DNA of 64,000 nt from Candidatus Tenderia electrophaga (lineage in GTDB: Bacteria; Pseudomonadota; Gammaproteobacteria; Tenderiales; Tenderiaceae), in NCBI GenBank assembly GCA_001447805.1, contig CP013099.1, positions 2,551,181-2,615,180 on the forward strand. The letters run 5' to 3'. This document shows, piece after piece, positions 52,460-61,775 of this stretch. The position numbers and the translations under genes were made by a program. Numbering within the stretch: position 1 is the first letter of the stretch; each line of letters starts with the position of its first letter. The notes beneath the pieces were generated by a model that saw only the letters and a list, made by a program, of their open reading frames with translations, did no database searches and was not told the origin of the DNA.

Positions 52460-53329
52460 CTAACGCTCGTCCGGACGGCGTTGGCGCTCGTAGAGGAACT
52501 TCAGCACTTCGGAGCGATACTCATTGTACTTGGCATCGCCCGCCAAGGCCAAGCGATTGCGCGGACGATCAAGCTCAACATGCAGCACCTCGCCGATGGT
52601 GGCCGCTGGCCCGTTGGTCATCATAACGATCTTGTCCGACAGCAGCACCGCCTCGTCCACATCATGGGTGATCATAATCACCGTGTTGTTGAGATCGGCC
52701 TGGATCTCCATCACCGAGTCCTGCAGATGGGCGCGGGTCAGGGCGTCCAGGGCACCGAAAGGCTCATCCATGAGCAATACCGTCGGTTCCATCGCCAGCG
52801 CCCGGGCAATCCCGACACGCTGTTTCATACCGCCGGATATTTCGGCGGGATACTTGTGCATGGCGTGATCCATGTGCACCAGCTTGAGGTTATGCTCAAT
52901 CCATTCCTTCATCTGCGGTCGGGTCTTTTTCTTTTTAAAGACGGCCTTGACCGCCAGTTCCACGTTTTGATAACAGCTCAGCCACGGCAATAAAGAATGG
53001 TTCTGAAACACCACGGCGCGATCCGGGCCCGGCTCGTTGACTTCACGCCCGTTGAGAATCACGCCGCCGCGGGTGGCCTGATACAGGCCCGCGACAATAT
53101 TCAGTACAGTGGATTTACCGCAGCCGGAGTGGCCGATAATGGAAATGTATTCGCCCTTATCGATCTTTAAGTTGACGTTATCCAAAGCCTTGAAAGGCCC
53201 TTTCTTGGTGGCAAACTCGATGCAGATCCCACTCAGATCCAAAAAGGCGGGGCGATGGTGCTCCCGCCGTTGGACATCCTGGGCTTCAAACAGCGCTTCG
53301 TCTCGTTTTAGTGCGTGTACAACCGACAT
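52460..53329 (-). CDS. nrtD: Nitrate ABC transporter, ATP-binding protein
   Basis: ATPase of 289 residues of the nitrate/taurine class. Walker A GHSGCGKSTVLNIVAG, Q-loop VFQNHSLLPWLS, ABC signature EISGGMKQRVGIARALAM, Walker B VLLMDEPFGALD and the His switch MITHDVDEAVLL are all present. The ATG at 53329 has AGGTGAG upstream. It lies 18 bases after the permease gene, in one operon with the binding protein. Confidence 0.9.
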   Translation of the reverse strand: MSVVHALKRDEALFEAQDVQRREHHRPAFLDLSGICIEFATKKGPFKALDNVNLKIDKGEYISIIGHSGCGKSTVLNIVAGLYQATRGGVILNGREVNEPGPDRAVVFQNHSLLPWLSCYQNVELAVKAVFKKKKTRPQMKEWIEHNLKLVHMDHAMHKYPAEISGGMKQRVGIARALAMEPTVLLMDEPFGALDALTRAHLQDSVMEIQADLNNTVIMITHDVDEAVLLSDKIVMMTNGPAATIGEVLHVELDRPRNRLALAGDAKYNEYRSEVLKFLYERQRRPDER

Positions 53330-53347
53330 ACGTCTCACCTCGATTTA

Positions 53348-54367
53348 TTAGCGACCGGCGCTCTTGTCATGGGACAAGACCTTCTGCAGCGTCAACATCA
53401 TCCAATCCAATAGAAACCCGATCAGACCGATGGTCAGCACCGCCACCATGATGCGGCCCAGCGAATCGGAACTCCCGTTCTGGAATTCATCCCAGACGAA
53501 CTTACCCAAGCCCGGGTTCTGCGCCAGCATTTCGGCGGCGATCAACACCATCCAGCCGATACCCAGCGAAATACGCAGACCGGTGAAGATCATAGGCAGT
53601 GAGGCGGGAATGGCAATCTTGAATACCTGGGTGAACCAGTGCAAACGGATCACCCGACCGACATTGATCAAATCCTTATCGATGGAAGCCACCGCCACCG
53701 CGGTATTGATCAGGGTCGGCCACAGGGAACAGAGCGTCACGGTAATGGCCGAGGTAATAAAGGATTTTTCGAACAGCGGATCATCGCTGACGTAGACCGC
53801 CGATACCACCATGGTGACGATGGGCAGCCAGGCCAGCGGCGATACCGGCTTGAACACCTGCACCAGCGGGCTGATGGCGCCATAGAGTTTCTGGCTCAGA
53901 CCGCAGGCCACGCCCACGGGGATGGCGATAAGCGCACCGATCAGAAAACCGGTAAACACCGTCACCAGGCTGGTAAAGATCTGATCAATGAACGTCGCCC
54001 GGCCCGTGTATTCGCGAATCTTCACCTCGGCATCGGGATGCTTCGCCAGCTTCTTGGCATTGCGCTGTTCCTGACGCTCATAAAAGGCGGCCTCTTTGTC
54101 CCGTTCGGCCTTGTGTTCCGCATATAAACCCTGGGCCTGCTGCCATACCTGCACCGGGCCCGGCAGTTCACCGAGACTGGTCTTGACCTGTGACGCCGCA
54201 CCGGCCCAGACAAACAGAAACACCACAATCGCGATCACGGGCAGACCGATCAGAGTCATCATATCGCTGAACTGTTCGCGCGCATTTTCACCCGCGCCCA
54301 GCCGCACCATAGGCACCATCCAGGTGAACCCCGTCATTTCGAGAAAGTTGATAAGCTTGGTTTTCAT
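53348..54367 (-). CDS. nrtB: Nitrate ABC transporter, permease
   Basis: Membrane protein of 339 residues with about six TM helices. The EAA-like loop is in VIRLHWFTQVFKIAIPASLP, and the pattern LAWLPIVTMVVSAVY fits the NrtB/TauC class. A charged helical insert (KAERDKEAAFYERQEQRNAK) follows the first helix and is longer than in many NrtB proteins. It starts 57 bases after nrtA. Confidence 0.9.
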   Translation of the reverse strand: MKTKLINFLEMTGFTWMVPMVRLGAGENAREQFSDMMTLIGLPVIAIVVFLFVWAGAASQVKTSLGELPGPVQVWQQAQGLYAEHKAERDKEAAFYERQEQRNAKKLAKHPDAEVKIREYTGRATFIDQIFTSLVTVFTGFLIGALIAIPVGVACGLSQKLYGAISPLVQVFKPVSPLAWLPIVTMVVSAVYVSDDPLFEKSFITSAITVTLCSLWPTLINTAVAVASIDKDLINVGRVIRLHWFTQVFKIAIPASLPMIFTGLRISLGIGWMVLIAAEMLAQNPGLGKFVWDEFQNGSSDSLGRIMVAVLTIGLIGFLLDWMMLTLQKVLSHDKSAGR

Positions 54368-54424
54368 GTCACTGTCCTGCTTTGTTTGGCGCGGGGTACA
54401 AGCGCACCCCGCGGTTACCTGCGC

Positions 54425-55822
54425 TTAAACCTTGTCATCCGCCTTCAGGCCGATCTCGAACTGCTTCAGATAGTCATTGGGCTTGTGGCCGTCATAGGTG
54501 ATGCCATCGATGAATTCGGTCTGGGGCGGACGGAAACCGTCTTCACTATCGAAGTCAGGAAAGGCTGAGGCTGGAATCTTGCCCTCGGCGATCAATTCCT
54601 TGGCCGCCTGTGCATAGATATCCGGGCGATACACCTGCTTAGCGATATCCATGTACCAGCTGTCCGGTTTGGCCTCGGGAATCTGACCCCAGCGACGCAT
54701 CTGGGTCAGATACCAGACCGCATCCGAGTAATAAGGATAGGTGGCGTTGTAGCGGAAAAAGACATTGAAGTCGGGTACCGCACGCTTGTCGCCCTTCTCG
54801 TACTCGAAGGTGCCGGTCATGGAGTTGGCGATGACATCATAGTCCGCGCCAACGTAGTTGGATTGCGACAATATCTTCACCGCCTCGGGGCGATTGGCGT
54901 TGTTGCTGTCATCCAGCCACCGGGCGGCGCGGATCAGCGCCTTCACCACGGCGATATGGGTATTCGGGTGTTCATCCGCCCATTTCTTGCTGACACCGAA
55001 CACCTTCTCCGGATTGTTTTTCCAGATCTCGTAATCGGTGATCACCGGCACGCCGATGCCCATGAACACGGCCTGCTGATTCCAGGGCTCGCCGACGCAA
55101 TATCCGTAAATCGTGCCCGCCTCCATGGTGGACGGCATCTGCGGCGGTGGCGTCACCGACAGCAGCGCGTCGGCATTCAAGGTGCCCGAGGTATCGCCCT
55201 TATGAGGCGCGTAATAGCCGGGATGAATACCGCCGGCGGCGAGCCAATAGCGCAGCTCGTAATTGTGCGTCGATACCGGGAACACCATACCCATCTTGAA
55301 GGGCTTGCCCTCGGCCTTATACGTGTCCACCACCGGCTTCAGATAATCGGCCTTGATGGGGTGCACGGGCTTACCGTCTTGATGGGGAATGTGTGCCTTC
55401 ATCTGTTCCCAGACATCGTTGGAAACGGTGATGGCGTTGCCGTTCAGGTCCATGGAAAAGGCGGTGATAATGTGTTCCTGCGTACCGAAACCGATAGTCG
55501 CGCCGAGCGGTTGACCTGCCAACATGTGGGCGCCGTCCAGCTCGCCGGTAATCACACCGTCGAGCAGCACTTTCCAGTTGGCCTGGGCCTCCAGGGTGAC
55601 GTAAAGACCTTCATCCTCGAAGAAGCGTTTTTCGTAGGCGATGGCCAGGGGCGCCATGTCGGTGAGCTTGATGAAACCGAATTTCAGATCCTCTTTTTCC
55701 AGATCCTCCACCGCTTGGGCCATGTTCATGCCCAGCACTAGGGTGGCGGACAAGACGATCGCGGAGGCACCTTGGATCAGGCGGCGTATGGGGGTGCTGT
55801 CATTCAATGGGTCAAGCGGCAT
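54425..55822 (-). CDS. nrtA: Nitrate ABC transporter, substrate-binding protein NrtA
   Basis: Periplasmic protein of 465 residues. A signal sequence ([20 protein letters not shown]) ends near AQAVED. The mature part matches Nrt[55 protein letters not shown] and [18 protein letters not shown]. The ATG at 55822 has GGAG 8 bases upstream. A perfect sigma-54 promoter is about 100 bases upstream, so expression should respond to nitrogen limitation. Confidence 0.93.
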   Translation of the reverse strand: MPLDPLNDSTPIRRLIQGASAIVLSATLVLGMNMAQAVEDLEKEDLKFGFIKLTDMAPLAIAYEKRFFEDEGLYVTLEAQANWKVLLDGVITGELDGAHMLAGQPLGATIGFGTQEHIITAFSMDLNGNAITVSNDVWEQMKAHIPHQDGKPVHPIKADYLKPVVDTYKAEGKPFKMGMVFPVSTHNYELRYWLAAGGIHPGYYAPHKGDTSGTLNADALLSVTPPPQMPSTMEAGTIYGYCVGEPWNQQAVFMGIGVPVITDYEIWKNNPEKVFGVSKKWADEHPNTHIAVVKALIRAARWLDDSNNANRPEAVKILSQSNYVGADYDVIANSMTGTFEYEKGDKRAVPDFNVFFRYNATYPYYSDAVWYLTQMRRWGQIPEAKPDSWYMDIAKQVYRPDIYAQAAKELIAEGKIPASAFPDFDSEDGFRPPQTEFIDGITYDGHKPNDYLKQFEIGLKADDKV

Positions 55823-55923
55823 TGTGTTTACTCCGTTTCTGCTTTGTTTCATTCAAAAAAGCGTCCATCCGCAACAGACACTGAGGTGTGTCTCGCCGTT
55901 AGACGTCAACATGAGCAGTATTT

Positions 55924-55939
55924 AGCAACCGCTGTGCCA
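55924..55939 (-). promoter_or_regulatory. Sigma-54 promoter of the nitrate transporter operon
   Basis: Minus strand TGGCAC-AGCGG-TTGCT (55939-55924) matches the sigma-54 consensus fully. It precedes nrtA by about 100 bases. Further upstream (55940-56155) a long-spaced dyad TGCAC...GTGCA at about 56084-56111 is a weak candidate for an activator site; no gene is seen there. Confidence 0.85.
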
Positions 55940-56155
55940 AACACCGCGCAAGGTAGGTAAGTAACTATTGGGAAAGGGATAATCGCTTTATAAGCGAGAC
56001 ATGCGCCCTGTTTTGGCACGCCCGTCGCGCACTAAATTCGCGCAATGAAAAGCAAGGGCCGGACATCCATGCCTCGTAATCATGCACATGTTCGCTCACA
56101 ACTTCGTGCATGACGGGGTGTGGACGGCCGGCCCTCGCCGCGGCTTAAAACGCGC

Positions 56156-57391
56156 CTAAAACGTGGCCTGGCCCATGAGCCACATCTTGTCGGTATCGGT
56201 GGCGAAGCTATCGGCCGAGTAAGCGGCGTACTTTGCCAGCACGGTGTAATTGCCGAACGTCTTGGCCGCCAGCAGGTCCAGCTCGGTGCCGTAGTCGCCG
56301 CCGCCGGTGTCGGCGGAAAAGTCATGATAGACACCCATCAGCTTCACCCCCGATAGTTTGCCGGAGACGCTGACATAGGTGTCCACCAGACCATTGACCG
56401 GCGTGGCCAGAAACTTGTCCGCCCAGCCGTTGAAGGCATGCAGGGTGGCCAGCGGCGTGCTGAAGGCATAGGTACCGTCGCCGCCGAGCGTCTCCAGTCC
56501 CAGCTTCACGGTCACGCCGCTGACGGCCGCGCCCACTTCCACCAGGCTGTAATCGGCGTCGATGGTGGCGGCACCGTCCGCGTAGTCCGACTGCTGGGCG
56601 AACTCCAGGGTGTACAGCGCCTTCACCTCCTGGCTCACCGGCGTATCACCGGCAAAGCGCAGACCGAGCGTGGCTTGCGAAGCGCTGGGGTTATCTACTA
56701 ATTCCAGGAAATAGCCGTAACCGGTCAGCTTACCGGCGCCGAAACCGGAATAGGCAATATTGAGCAAATGGGCTTTGGTGTCGAGGTCGCCCGCCGCTGC
56801 CGCCTCACCGAAGATACGATTCACGTTGCTGACATAGCTGTACAGGAATTGGGTATCGGCCAGTGTACTGTTATTCACGGTAAAGGCGTCATAAGTCTGT
56901 TCGTTTTGACGCCAACCCACGTTACCGATAAAGCGGGCGTTGTCCAGGATGATGCGCTGGCGGCCGTACATGATGCCGGTATCCGCCAATCCCGTATAGC
57001 TGAGCTTGGCCTGGTTGACCTCGGTGCCTTCCGGGTCCGCGATCACGGGATAGCTGGTTTGGGCACTGGGCAGGCCGGTGGCATTGTTGTATTCGATATC
57101 GCCGAAGGCGGTGATATCGTCGAACTCCAGAAAGGCGTTGAAACCCTTATAATCGGCGCTGGCATAATTCAGACGGGTGCGCAGCGTCGAGGCCTTGGCC
57201 TTTTCACTGATGCCGGTTTGATCCACGATTTCGTAGCGGTAGCGCAGCTCCAGGCCCGCCTCACCGCCCGCCACCGCGTCAGTGAAGCCGGCGGCGCTGG
57301 CAGTTGTGGTATTGCCACCGGCCAAGGCCGCTGCCAACAACAAGGTCGCCGGTGCTTTGGTTTCAATCCCCAATACATTTATTCGTTTCAT
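56156..57391 (-). CDS. Outer-membrane porin (alginate-export-like), probable nitrate porin
   Basis: Beta-barrel protein of 411 residues with a signal peptide (about residues 1-33, ending TASAAG) and a C-terminal Phe (MWLMGQATF). Text such as ELRYRYEIVDQTGISEKAKA, TRLNYASADYKGFNAFLEFD and YGRQRIILDNARFIGNVGWR is typical of the alginate-export-type porin family. The position beside nrtABD suggests it admits nitrate, but its substrate is not shown. The ATG at 57391 has GGAAGG upstream. Confidence 0.75.
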   Translation of the reverse strand: MKRINVLGIETKAPATLLLAAALAGGNTTTASAAGFTDAVAGGEAGLELRYRYEIVDQTGISEKAKASTLRTRLNYASADYKGFNAFLEFDDITAFGDIEYNNATGLPSAQTSYPVIADPEGTEVNQAKLSYTGLADTGIMYGRQRIILDNARFIGNVGWRQNEQTYDAFTVNNSTLADTQFLYSYVSNVNRIFGEAAAAGDLDTKAHLLNIAYSGFGAGKLTGYGYFLELVDNPSASQATLGLRFAGDTPVSQEVKALYTLEFAQQSDYADGAATIDADYSLVEVGAAVSGVTVKLGLETLGGDGTYAFSTPLATLHAFNGWADKFLATPVNGLVDTYVSVSGKLSGVKLMGVYHDFSADTGGGDYGTELDLLAAKTFGNYTVLAKYAAYSADSFATDTDKMWLMGQATF

Positions 57392-57700
57392 TTATCTTTC
57401 CTTCCGTTAAGTTACAACACAAAAAAAACGCCCATAGGTCGGCAACAGTATGTCATTGGCTATTCGATCGACATTCTTGATCACCCTCCATCAGTGACAG
57501 TCATCTACACCACAACCCTTGGCAGCGCTGCAATGGCCGGCACCCGGGCCCGCCTCAAGCTAACAGGCCGGCCATTACCAGCAATAAGCGTTCCATATCC
57601 TATATTTCCACTTGAAACAGCAGGATACAAAGACAGCCCGGTGACGAGCGATATCATGACGCACCACATCAAGGCAGCGGACAGGGCCCTTGCGCACTAT

Positions 57701-57732
57701 AAAAAACCCCGGGCGGTGGTCCACCGCCGGGG
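57701..57732 (-). terminator. Orphan intrinsic terminator on the minus strand
   Basis: A strong GC hairpin (CCCC-GGCGGT on one arm, ACCGCC-CGGGG on the other, 57707-57732) is followed on the minus strand by six Ts (57706-57701). No minus-strand gene lies to its right before moaB, so it may end a small RNA or act as an attenuator in a long porin leader. Confidence 0.6.
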
Positions 57733-57837
57733 GGAGAGTACCTCGGCCGACTTACAAAGGGATACGTCATGCCGAGCAAAGTTGCAATTGGGACAGATCT
57801 TTTTGGCGGCGATGAAGTACACACCACAAGCGCCGCG

Positions 57838-57865
57838 TTGTGAGCCGTAAGGCGACTGCTATAAT
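57838..57865 (+). promoter_or_regulatory. Promoter of moaB-moeA-mobA
   Basis: TATAAT (57860-57865) is preceded 16 bases upstream by TTGTGA (57838-57843), a weaker -35. Transcription would start about 35-40 bases before moaB. Confidence 0.55.
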
Positions 57866-57910
57866 GGCCATCCTCAAACTTCCTGCTAAGACGAGAGTTG
57901 TCAGTTGCCC

Positions 57911-58441
57911 ATGAGCAAAACCGTTGCCGATGAGTTCAGTTCGCAGACGATCGCCCTGCTTACCGTGTCCGATACGCGCACCGAGGCAACGGATAAATCG
58001 GGAGACTATTTAAGGCATGCCTTACAGGCCGCGGGACACCGGCTCCGCGACAAACAGATTCTGCCGGATTATAAATACCGTATCCGCGCCCGGGTGTCAC
58101 AGTGGATCGCCGACCCCGAAATCAGGATTATCATCATCACCGGTGGCACCGGCTTCACCGATCGCGACATCACCCCCGAGGCGGTGCAGCCGCTGCTGGA
58201 CAGAGACATTCCCGGTTTCGGCGAACTCTTCCGCCAGGTCTCCGTCGCCGAGATCGGCGTGTCGAGCCTGCAATCACGCGCCTTGGCCGGGGTGGCTAAC
58301 GGCAGCTTAATTTTTTGTCTGCCGGGTTCAGTCAACGCCTGCCGCACCGCCTGGGAAAAAATCCTGGAGCCACAACTGGACATACGTCACCGGCCGTGCA
58401 ATTTTGTCGAACTGTTCCCCAAGATTCGACAAGAACAATAA
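57911..58441 (+). CDS. moaB: Molybdenum cofactor biosynthesis protein MoaB
   Basis: Protein of 176 residues of the MoaB/MogA family, which adenylates molybdopterin before molybdenum insertion. Signature: IALLTVSDTRTEATDKSGDY and IIITGGTGFTDRDITPEAV, then FRQVSVAEIGVSSLQSRALA and LPGSVNACRTAW. The ATG at 57911 is poorly spaced from GAGAG; a TTG at 57905 would have better spacing. It heads a three-gene cluster supporting the nitrate reductase. Confidence 0.93.
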   Translation: MSKTVADEFSSQTIALLTVSDTRTEATDKSGDYLRHALQAAGHRLRDKQILPDYKYRIRARVSQWIADPEIRIIIITGGTGFTDRDITPEAVQPLLDRDIPGFGELFRQVSVAEIGVSSLQSRALAGVANGSLIFCLPGSVNACRTAWEKILEPQLDIRHRPCNFVELFPKIRQEQ

Positions 58442-58452
58442 ACCCATGCGTG

Positions 58453-59676
58453 ATGACTGAGATCTGCGACACGCCCGGCATGCTCGACCTGGATACGGCG
58501 CGGGCGCAAATCCTGGACCATGCCAACGCGGTGGTCACGGAAACCGTGGCGCTGGCCGAGGCCCACGGCCGCGTGCTGGCCGAGGCACTGACGGCGCAAT
58601 TCGATTCGCCCACCTTCGACACGGCCATGATGGACGGCTATGCCATTGACAGCGCCGCCCTGAACTCAGACCGGCCCACCACCTTGCCCGTCTCGCAACG
58701 CCTTGCCGCCGGTGATGTGCCAACGGCTTTGGGGCGACACACGGCGGCGCGTATTTTTACCGGGGCACCGCTGCCGCCCGGGGCGAATACGGTGGTGATG
58801 CAGGAACAGTGCGAGAGACACGACAACCAGGTCACGCTACCGGCAGATGTGGCGGTCGGCGCCAATATCCTCCGCCGCGGCGACAATTTTCACAGCGGCG
58901 AGCGACTGGCTCCCGCCGCTGAGCGCCTCCAAGCCTTCCACCTGGGTCTGGCCGCCAGCCAAGGTGTGCAACGCATTAAGGTGTATAAAAGGCTGACCGT
59001 GGCCTTGATCAATTCCGGTAATGAACTGGTCATGCCCGGCCACGCCCTGCAACCTGGCCAGGTCTACAACAGCAATTATTTCACCCTGCGCGCCCTGCTG
59101 GAAAACTGCGGCTGTGAGGTGCTCGACGTCAACATTCTTGAAGACGATCTGGGGCAAAGTAAGACCGTGTTGCAACATGCCGCCGCGAGCGCCGATGTGG
59201 TTGTCACCAGCGGCGGTGTTTCCGTGGGTGAGGAAGATCACATCCGCGCCGCCGTGGAGGCACTGGGATCAGTGCGGCTCTGGCGGGTGCGCATCAAACC
59301 GGGCAAGCCTTTCGCCTTCGGCCGCATTGGCGACGCGGCCTTTCTCGGTCTGCCCGGCAATCCGGTGTCCTGTTTCGTGACCTTCTGTCTATTGGCCCGG
59401 CCCTATCTGCTGGCCTGCCAGGGCATGGACAGGGTGCTGCCACGGCGTCTCGTGGTCCACGCCGATTTCAACACCGATAAGCCCGACAAGCGCGATACCT
59501 TTCGCAGCGCCGTGCTCGAGCGGGGCGAAGAACTGCGGGTGCAACTGCTCCCCAAGCAGAATTCCGCCTCTCTGGCGCCCTTGCTGCAAGGCGACGGCCT
59601 GGTGCATATTCCCGCCTTTTTAAAGGTGGGTCAGGGCATGACCCTGGATTTCTATCCCTTCAATGAATTGATGTAG
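58453..59676 (+). CDS. moeA: Molybdopterin molybdotransferase MoeA
   Basis: Protein of 407 residues inserting molybdenum into adenylated molybdopterin. Signatures: DTAMMDGYAID, RIFTGAPLPPGANTVVMQEQ, VALINSGNELVMPGHALQ, VVVTSGGVSVGEEDHIR and AFLGLPGNPVSCFVTF. It starts 12 bases after moaB; an internal ATG at 58480 is a possible alternative. Confidence 0.95.
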   Translation: MTEICDTPGMLDLDTARAQILDHANAVVTETVALAEAHGRVLAEALTAQFDSPTFDTAMMDGYAIDSAALNSDRPTTLPVSQRLAAGDVPTALGRHTAARIFTGAPLPPGANTVVMQEQCERHDNQVTLPADVAVGANILRRGDNFHSGERLAPAAERLQAFHLGLAASQGVQRIKVYKRLTVALINSGNELVMPGHALQPGQVYNSNYFTLRALLENCGCEVLDVNILEDDLGQSKTVLQHAAASADVVVTSGGVSVGEEDHIRAAVEALGSVRLWRVRIKPGKPFAFGRIGDAAFLGLPGNPVSCFVTFCLLARPYLLACQGMDRVLPRRLVVHADFNTDKPDKRDTFRSAVLERGEELRVQLLPKQNSASLAPLLQGDGLVHIPAFLKVGQGMTLDFYPFNELM

Positions 59677-59679
59677 TGC

Positions 59680-60267
59680 ATGAGTGGAGGATCCATCACC
59701 GCCGTCATCCTCGCAGGTGGCCGGTCGCGACGCATGAACGGTGAGGACAAGGGCTTGCTGGACCTCAAGGGCAAGCCCTTAGTGCAACATGTCATTGATC
59801 GTATTGCGCCTCAGGCGGATAACATCATCATCAGCGCCAATCGCAATCAAGCGAGATACGAAAAATTCGGTTATGCGGTGGTCAGTGATGAACAACAGAA
59901 CTACCTGGGTCCCCTGGCGGGCATTGCCGCGGCCATGCAGCAGAGCGCTACCGACTACCTGCTGGTGGTTCCCTGCGATACGCCCTTTCTACCAAACGAT
60001 CTCGCCACCACCCTGCGTCAGCGCTTGGAACAGGAGCGCGTCCGGGTATGCCTGGCCCACGACGGCCACCGCCTGCAACCTTTGATCGTGTTGCTCGCGT
60101 GCTCACTGCGATCCCGCCTGGACACAGCTATCGCCGCCGACCATCTAAAAGTGGAAACGTGGATGCTGGCGCAGAAGCACTGCATCGCCCGTTTTTCAGA
60201 TCCGGACAGGTTCATGAACATCAACAGCCGGGATGAACTGGCGCGGGCTGAAACGCAGGCGTACTGA
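59680..60267 (+). CDS. mobA: Molybdenum cofactor guanylyltransferase MobA
   Basis: Protein of 195 residues that attaches GMP to form the bis-MGD cofactor needed by NasA. N-terminal nucleotide-binding motif ITAVILAGGRSRRMNGEDKG, Lys in DLKGKPLVQHV, and VVPCDTPFLPND are diagnostic. It starts 4 bases after the moeA stop. Confidence 0.95.
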   Translation: MSGGSITAVILAGGRSRRMNGEDKGLLDLKGKPLVQHVIDRIAPQADNIIISANRNQARYEKFGYAVVSDEQQNYLGPLAGIAAAMQQSATDYLLVVPCDTPFLPNDLATTLRQRLEQERVRVCLAHDGHRLQPLIVLLACSLRSRLDTAIAADHLKVETWMLAQKHCIARFSDPDRFMNINSRDELARAETQAY

Positions 60268-60312
60268 GCCATTCACGGCAATGACAAAGCGGTAAAGACT
60301 CCGTATATTTAA

Positions 60313-60339
60313 GCCTACCTACACTGTGCGTAGGTAGGC
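60313..60339. repeat. Perfect 10-base inverted repeat after mobA
   Basis: GCCTACCTAC-ACTGTGC-GTAGGTAGGC forms a perfect stem with a 7-base loop. It lies 45 bases past mobA and 54 bases before the secreted-protein gene. No T-run follows on either strand, so it may be an operator or a structural element, or an inefficient terminator. Confidence 0.6.
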
Positions 60340-60392
60340 CATATGCAAGATGCATGGATTCTACTTTAGATATATCAGGGAGCGACTACGGA

Positions 60393-60950
60393 ATGGAATA
60401 CAGTTATAAATTTTTTACGGGACTGGGATTACTCATTGGTATAGCTATGCAGCCCTTGTCTGCCCAACCCATTTCCTGTGCAGACGATGAAACGGCGACA
60501 CACGTGTCGGGCAAGATCTACAATAGCGCCGTACAACCCGGTGTGACATTGGGCACAGTGCATCTACACCTAGGTGCCCACAAGGGGGAAAAGCATAGAA
60601 TGAAATGCGGTATCCTGGGGCAAGGCGCCACCAGTCCGGACGGCTCCGCCAATTTTATCCATACTTTTGTATGTGACGATCAGGTCATCCACCCCGTGAG
60701 CGGGGAATCCTATCACTCCCAACTCACCCTTAATACCAGCGGGTTCGCCAATTTCCAGGCCTGCCCCGCGGGCTATCCGCCGGGTTCGGCCTATGGCACA
60801 TTCGAGGAGACCTCCGTTCCATTGCCCGGCACAGGGCGAGGCATATTCGAAAACGTGGAGCGCGGCGAAATACACATCAAGGGGACGCTAAACTGCCTGT
60901 TCGCCATCGACATGAAATTTAAGGGCGAAGTCTGTTTAAAGAACTCTTAG
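60393..60950 (+). CDS. Secreted protein of unknown function
   Basis: Protein of 185 residues with a signal peptide (YSYKFFTGLGLLIGIAMQPL, cleavage near LSAQP). Four or more cysteines (SCADDE, MKCGILG, FVCDDQ, QACPAG, NCLFAI, EVCLKN) suggest disulfides, and the sequence is rich in beta-type residues. No family recognised. The ATG at 60393 is preceded by GGGAG at a long spacing; an upstream in-frame ATG at 60354 is an alternative. Confidence 0.6.
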   Translation: MEYSYKFFTGLGLLIGIAMQPLSAQPISCADDETATHVSGKIYNSAVQPGVTLGTVHLHLGAHKGEKHRMKCGILGQGATSPDGSANFIHTFVCDDQVIHPVSGESYHSQLTLNTSGFANFQACPAGYPPGSAYGTFEETSVPLPGTGRGIFENVERGEIHIKGTLNCLFAIDMKFKGEVCLKNS

Positions 60951-60980
60951 CTCCATATGCTCTGAAATTGTTTTGCATGC

Positions 60981-61000
60981 GCCGCCCGGGTTCGGGCGGC
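60981..61000. terminator. Hairpin between convergent genes
   Basis: GCCGCCCG-GGTT-CGGGCGGC forms a strong stem in the gap between the convergent genes ending at 60950 and 61096. There is no T-run on either side, so termination would be inefficient unless it acts in another way. Confidence 0.4.
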
Positions 61001-61095
61001 GGCCTTGCCGTTACGAAGAACAAAACCATCATTCAAGTCGATACCCCGACGCTTTAGTGCACGGCATCAAAACGTGAATTCGCGCGCGGCCAGAC

Positions 61096-61665
61096 TTATT
61101 CATTAGGTTTGAGCCTAAACACGCCCGCCAGGTGAATGGCCAGTTGCACGTAGCGCCTCGCCTCACGCTCTTCAATCACGTAATCGGGCACATGCGCCGC
61201 CTGGTTGCGAAGATATTTCAATCGGGTATAGATGTCGGTGTTCTCCCTGGGAATGCCCCGGATCTGCGCCAGCTTATCCGCAGACAGGGAATTTCCCACC
61301 AGCCCCTTGACACGTATACCTTCTTGTTTGGCCACATCATTCAGCGCGCATTCCACCTCGCGCCACGCCTCCATAATGGCTGCCCGCGGCGATATACCCG
61401 CGATGCGCAGCAACTGCTCAATCTTCTCTTGCTCGTTATCCGCAATATGCGGGAGGGAACGATCGAGCAACTTCTCCGCTTCCTTCGCCTCTTTCTCAAC
61501 CTCCAGCAGCTCCTTCTCAAACTTCGCTTCAAGGTCCTTGTATTTGAATAGCGAAAGCCGGTTCAGAAGGCCACGAAGCTCGTTTCTGAATATATACGAG
61601 ACCCACACGATGGCCAGTGGCCAGATAATGGTTCTCAATATATCGACAAAGGCATCCATAAGCAT
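61096..61665 (-). CDS. Membrane-anchored coiled-coil protein of unknown function
   Basis: Protein of 189 residues: a TM helix at about 9-25 (LRTIIWPLAIVWVSYIFRNE), a charged coiled coil (about 45-75, LEAKFEKELLEVEKEAKEAE), and a C-terminal helical domain (TRLKYLRNQAAHVPDYVIEE) reminiscent of DUF4145-like or nuclease-associated domains. No family assigned. Start may be the ATG at 61665 or 61659. Confidence 0.55.
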   Translation of the reverse strand: MLMDAFVDILRTIIWPLAIVWVSYIFRNELRGLLNRLSLFKYKDLEAKFEKELLEVEKEAKEAEKLLDRSLPHIADNEQEKIEQLLRIAGISPRAAIMEAWREVECALNDVAKQEGIRVKGLVGNSLSADKLAQIRGIPRENTDIYTRLKYLRNQAAHVPDYVIEEREARRYVQLAIHLAGVFRLKPNE

Positions 61666-61775
61666 GATTCGTTTAGCGAGCCGTCACAGAGGCACGCCGC
61701 TACCGACATCTCCGCGCAACGCCGATGGCATCCGTGGGCTTGCCGCCCAGGCCGCGGCATGTCACGCCCCATGAG

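Larger units (their letters stand above)
57392..57910. other. Intergenic region between porin and moaB
   Basis: No gene longer than 25 codons is convincing. It contains the minus-strand terminator-like hairpin at 57701-57732 and the moaB promoter at 57838-57865. A 24-residue frame (57769-57843, plus strand) with a weak ribosome site and a Cys-containing frame on the minus strand were considered and set aside. Confidence 0.5.

Noticed and set aside
57769-57843. Plus-strand frame of 24 codons (MPSKVAIGTDLFGG...)
   Set aside because: Weak ribosome site, overlaps the moaB -35, no recognisable family.
57700-57860. Minus-strand peptide containing ICPNCN and a further Cys
   Set aside because: No ATG and no ribosome site; runs through the terminator hairpin, so probably chance.
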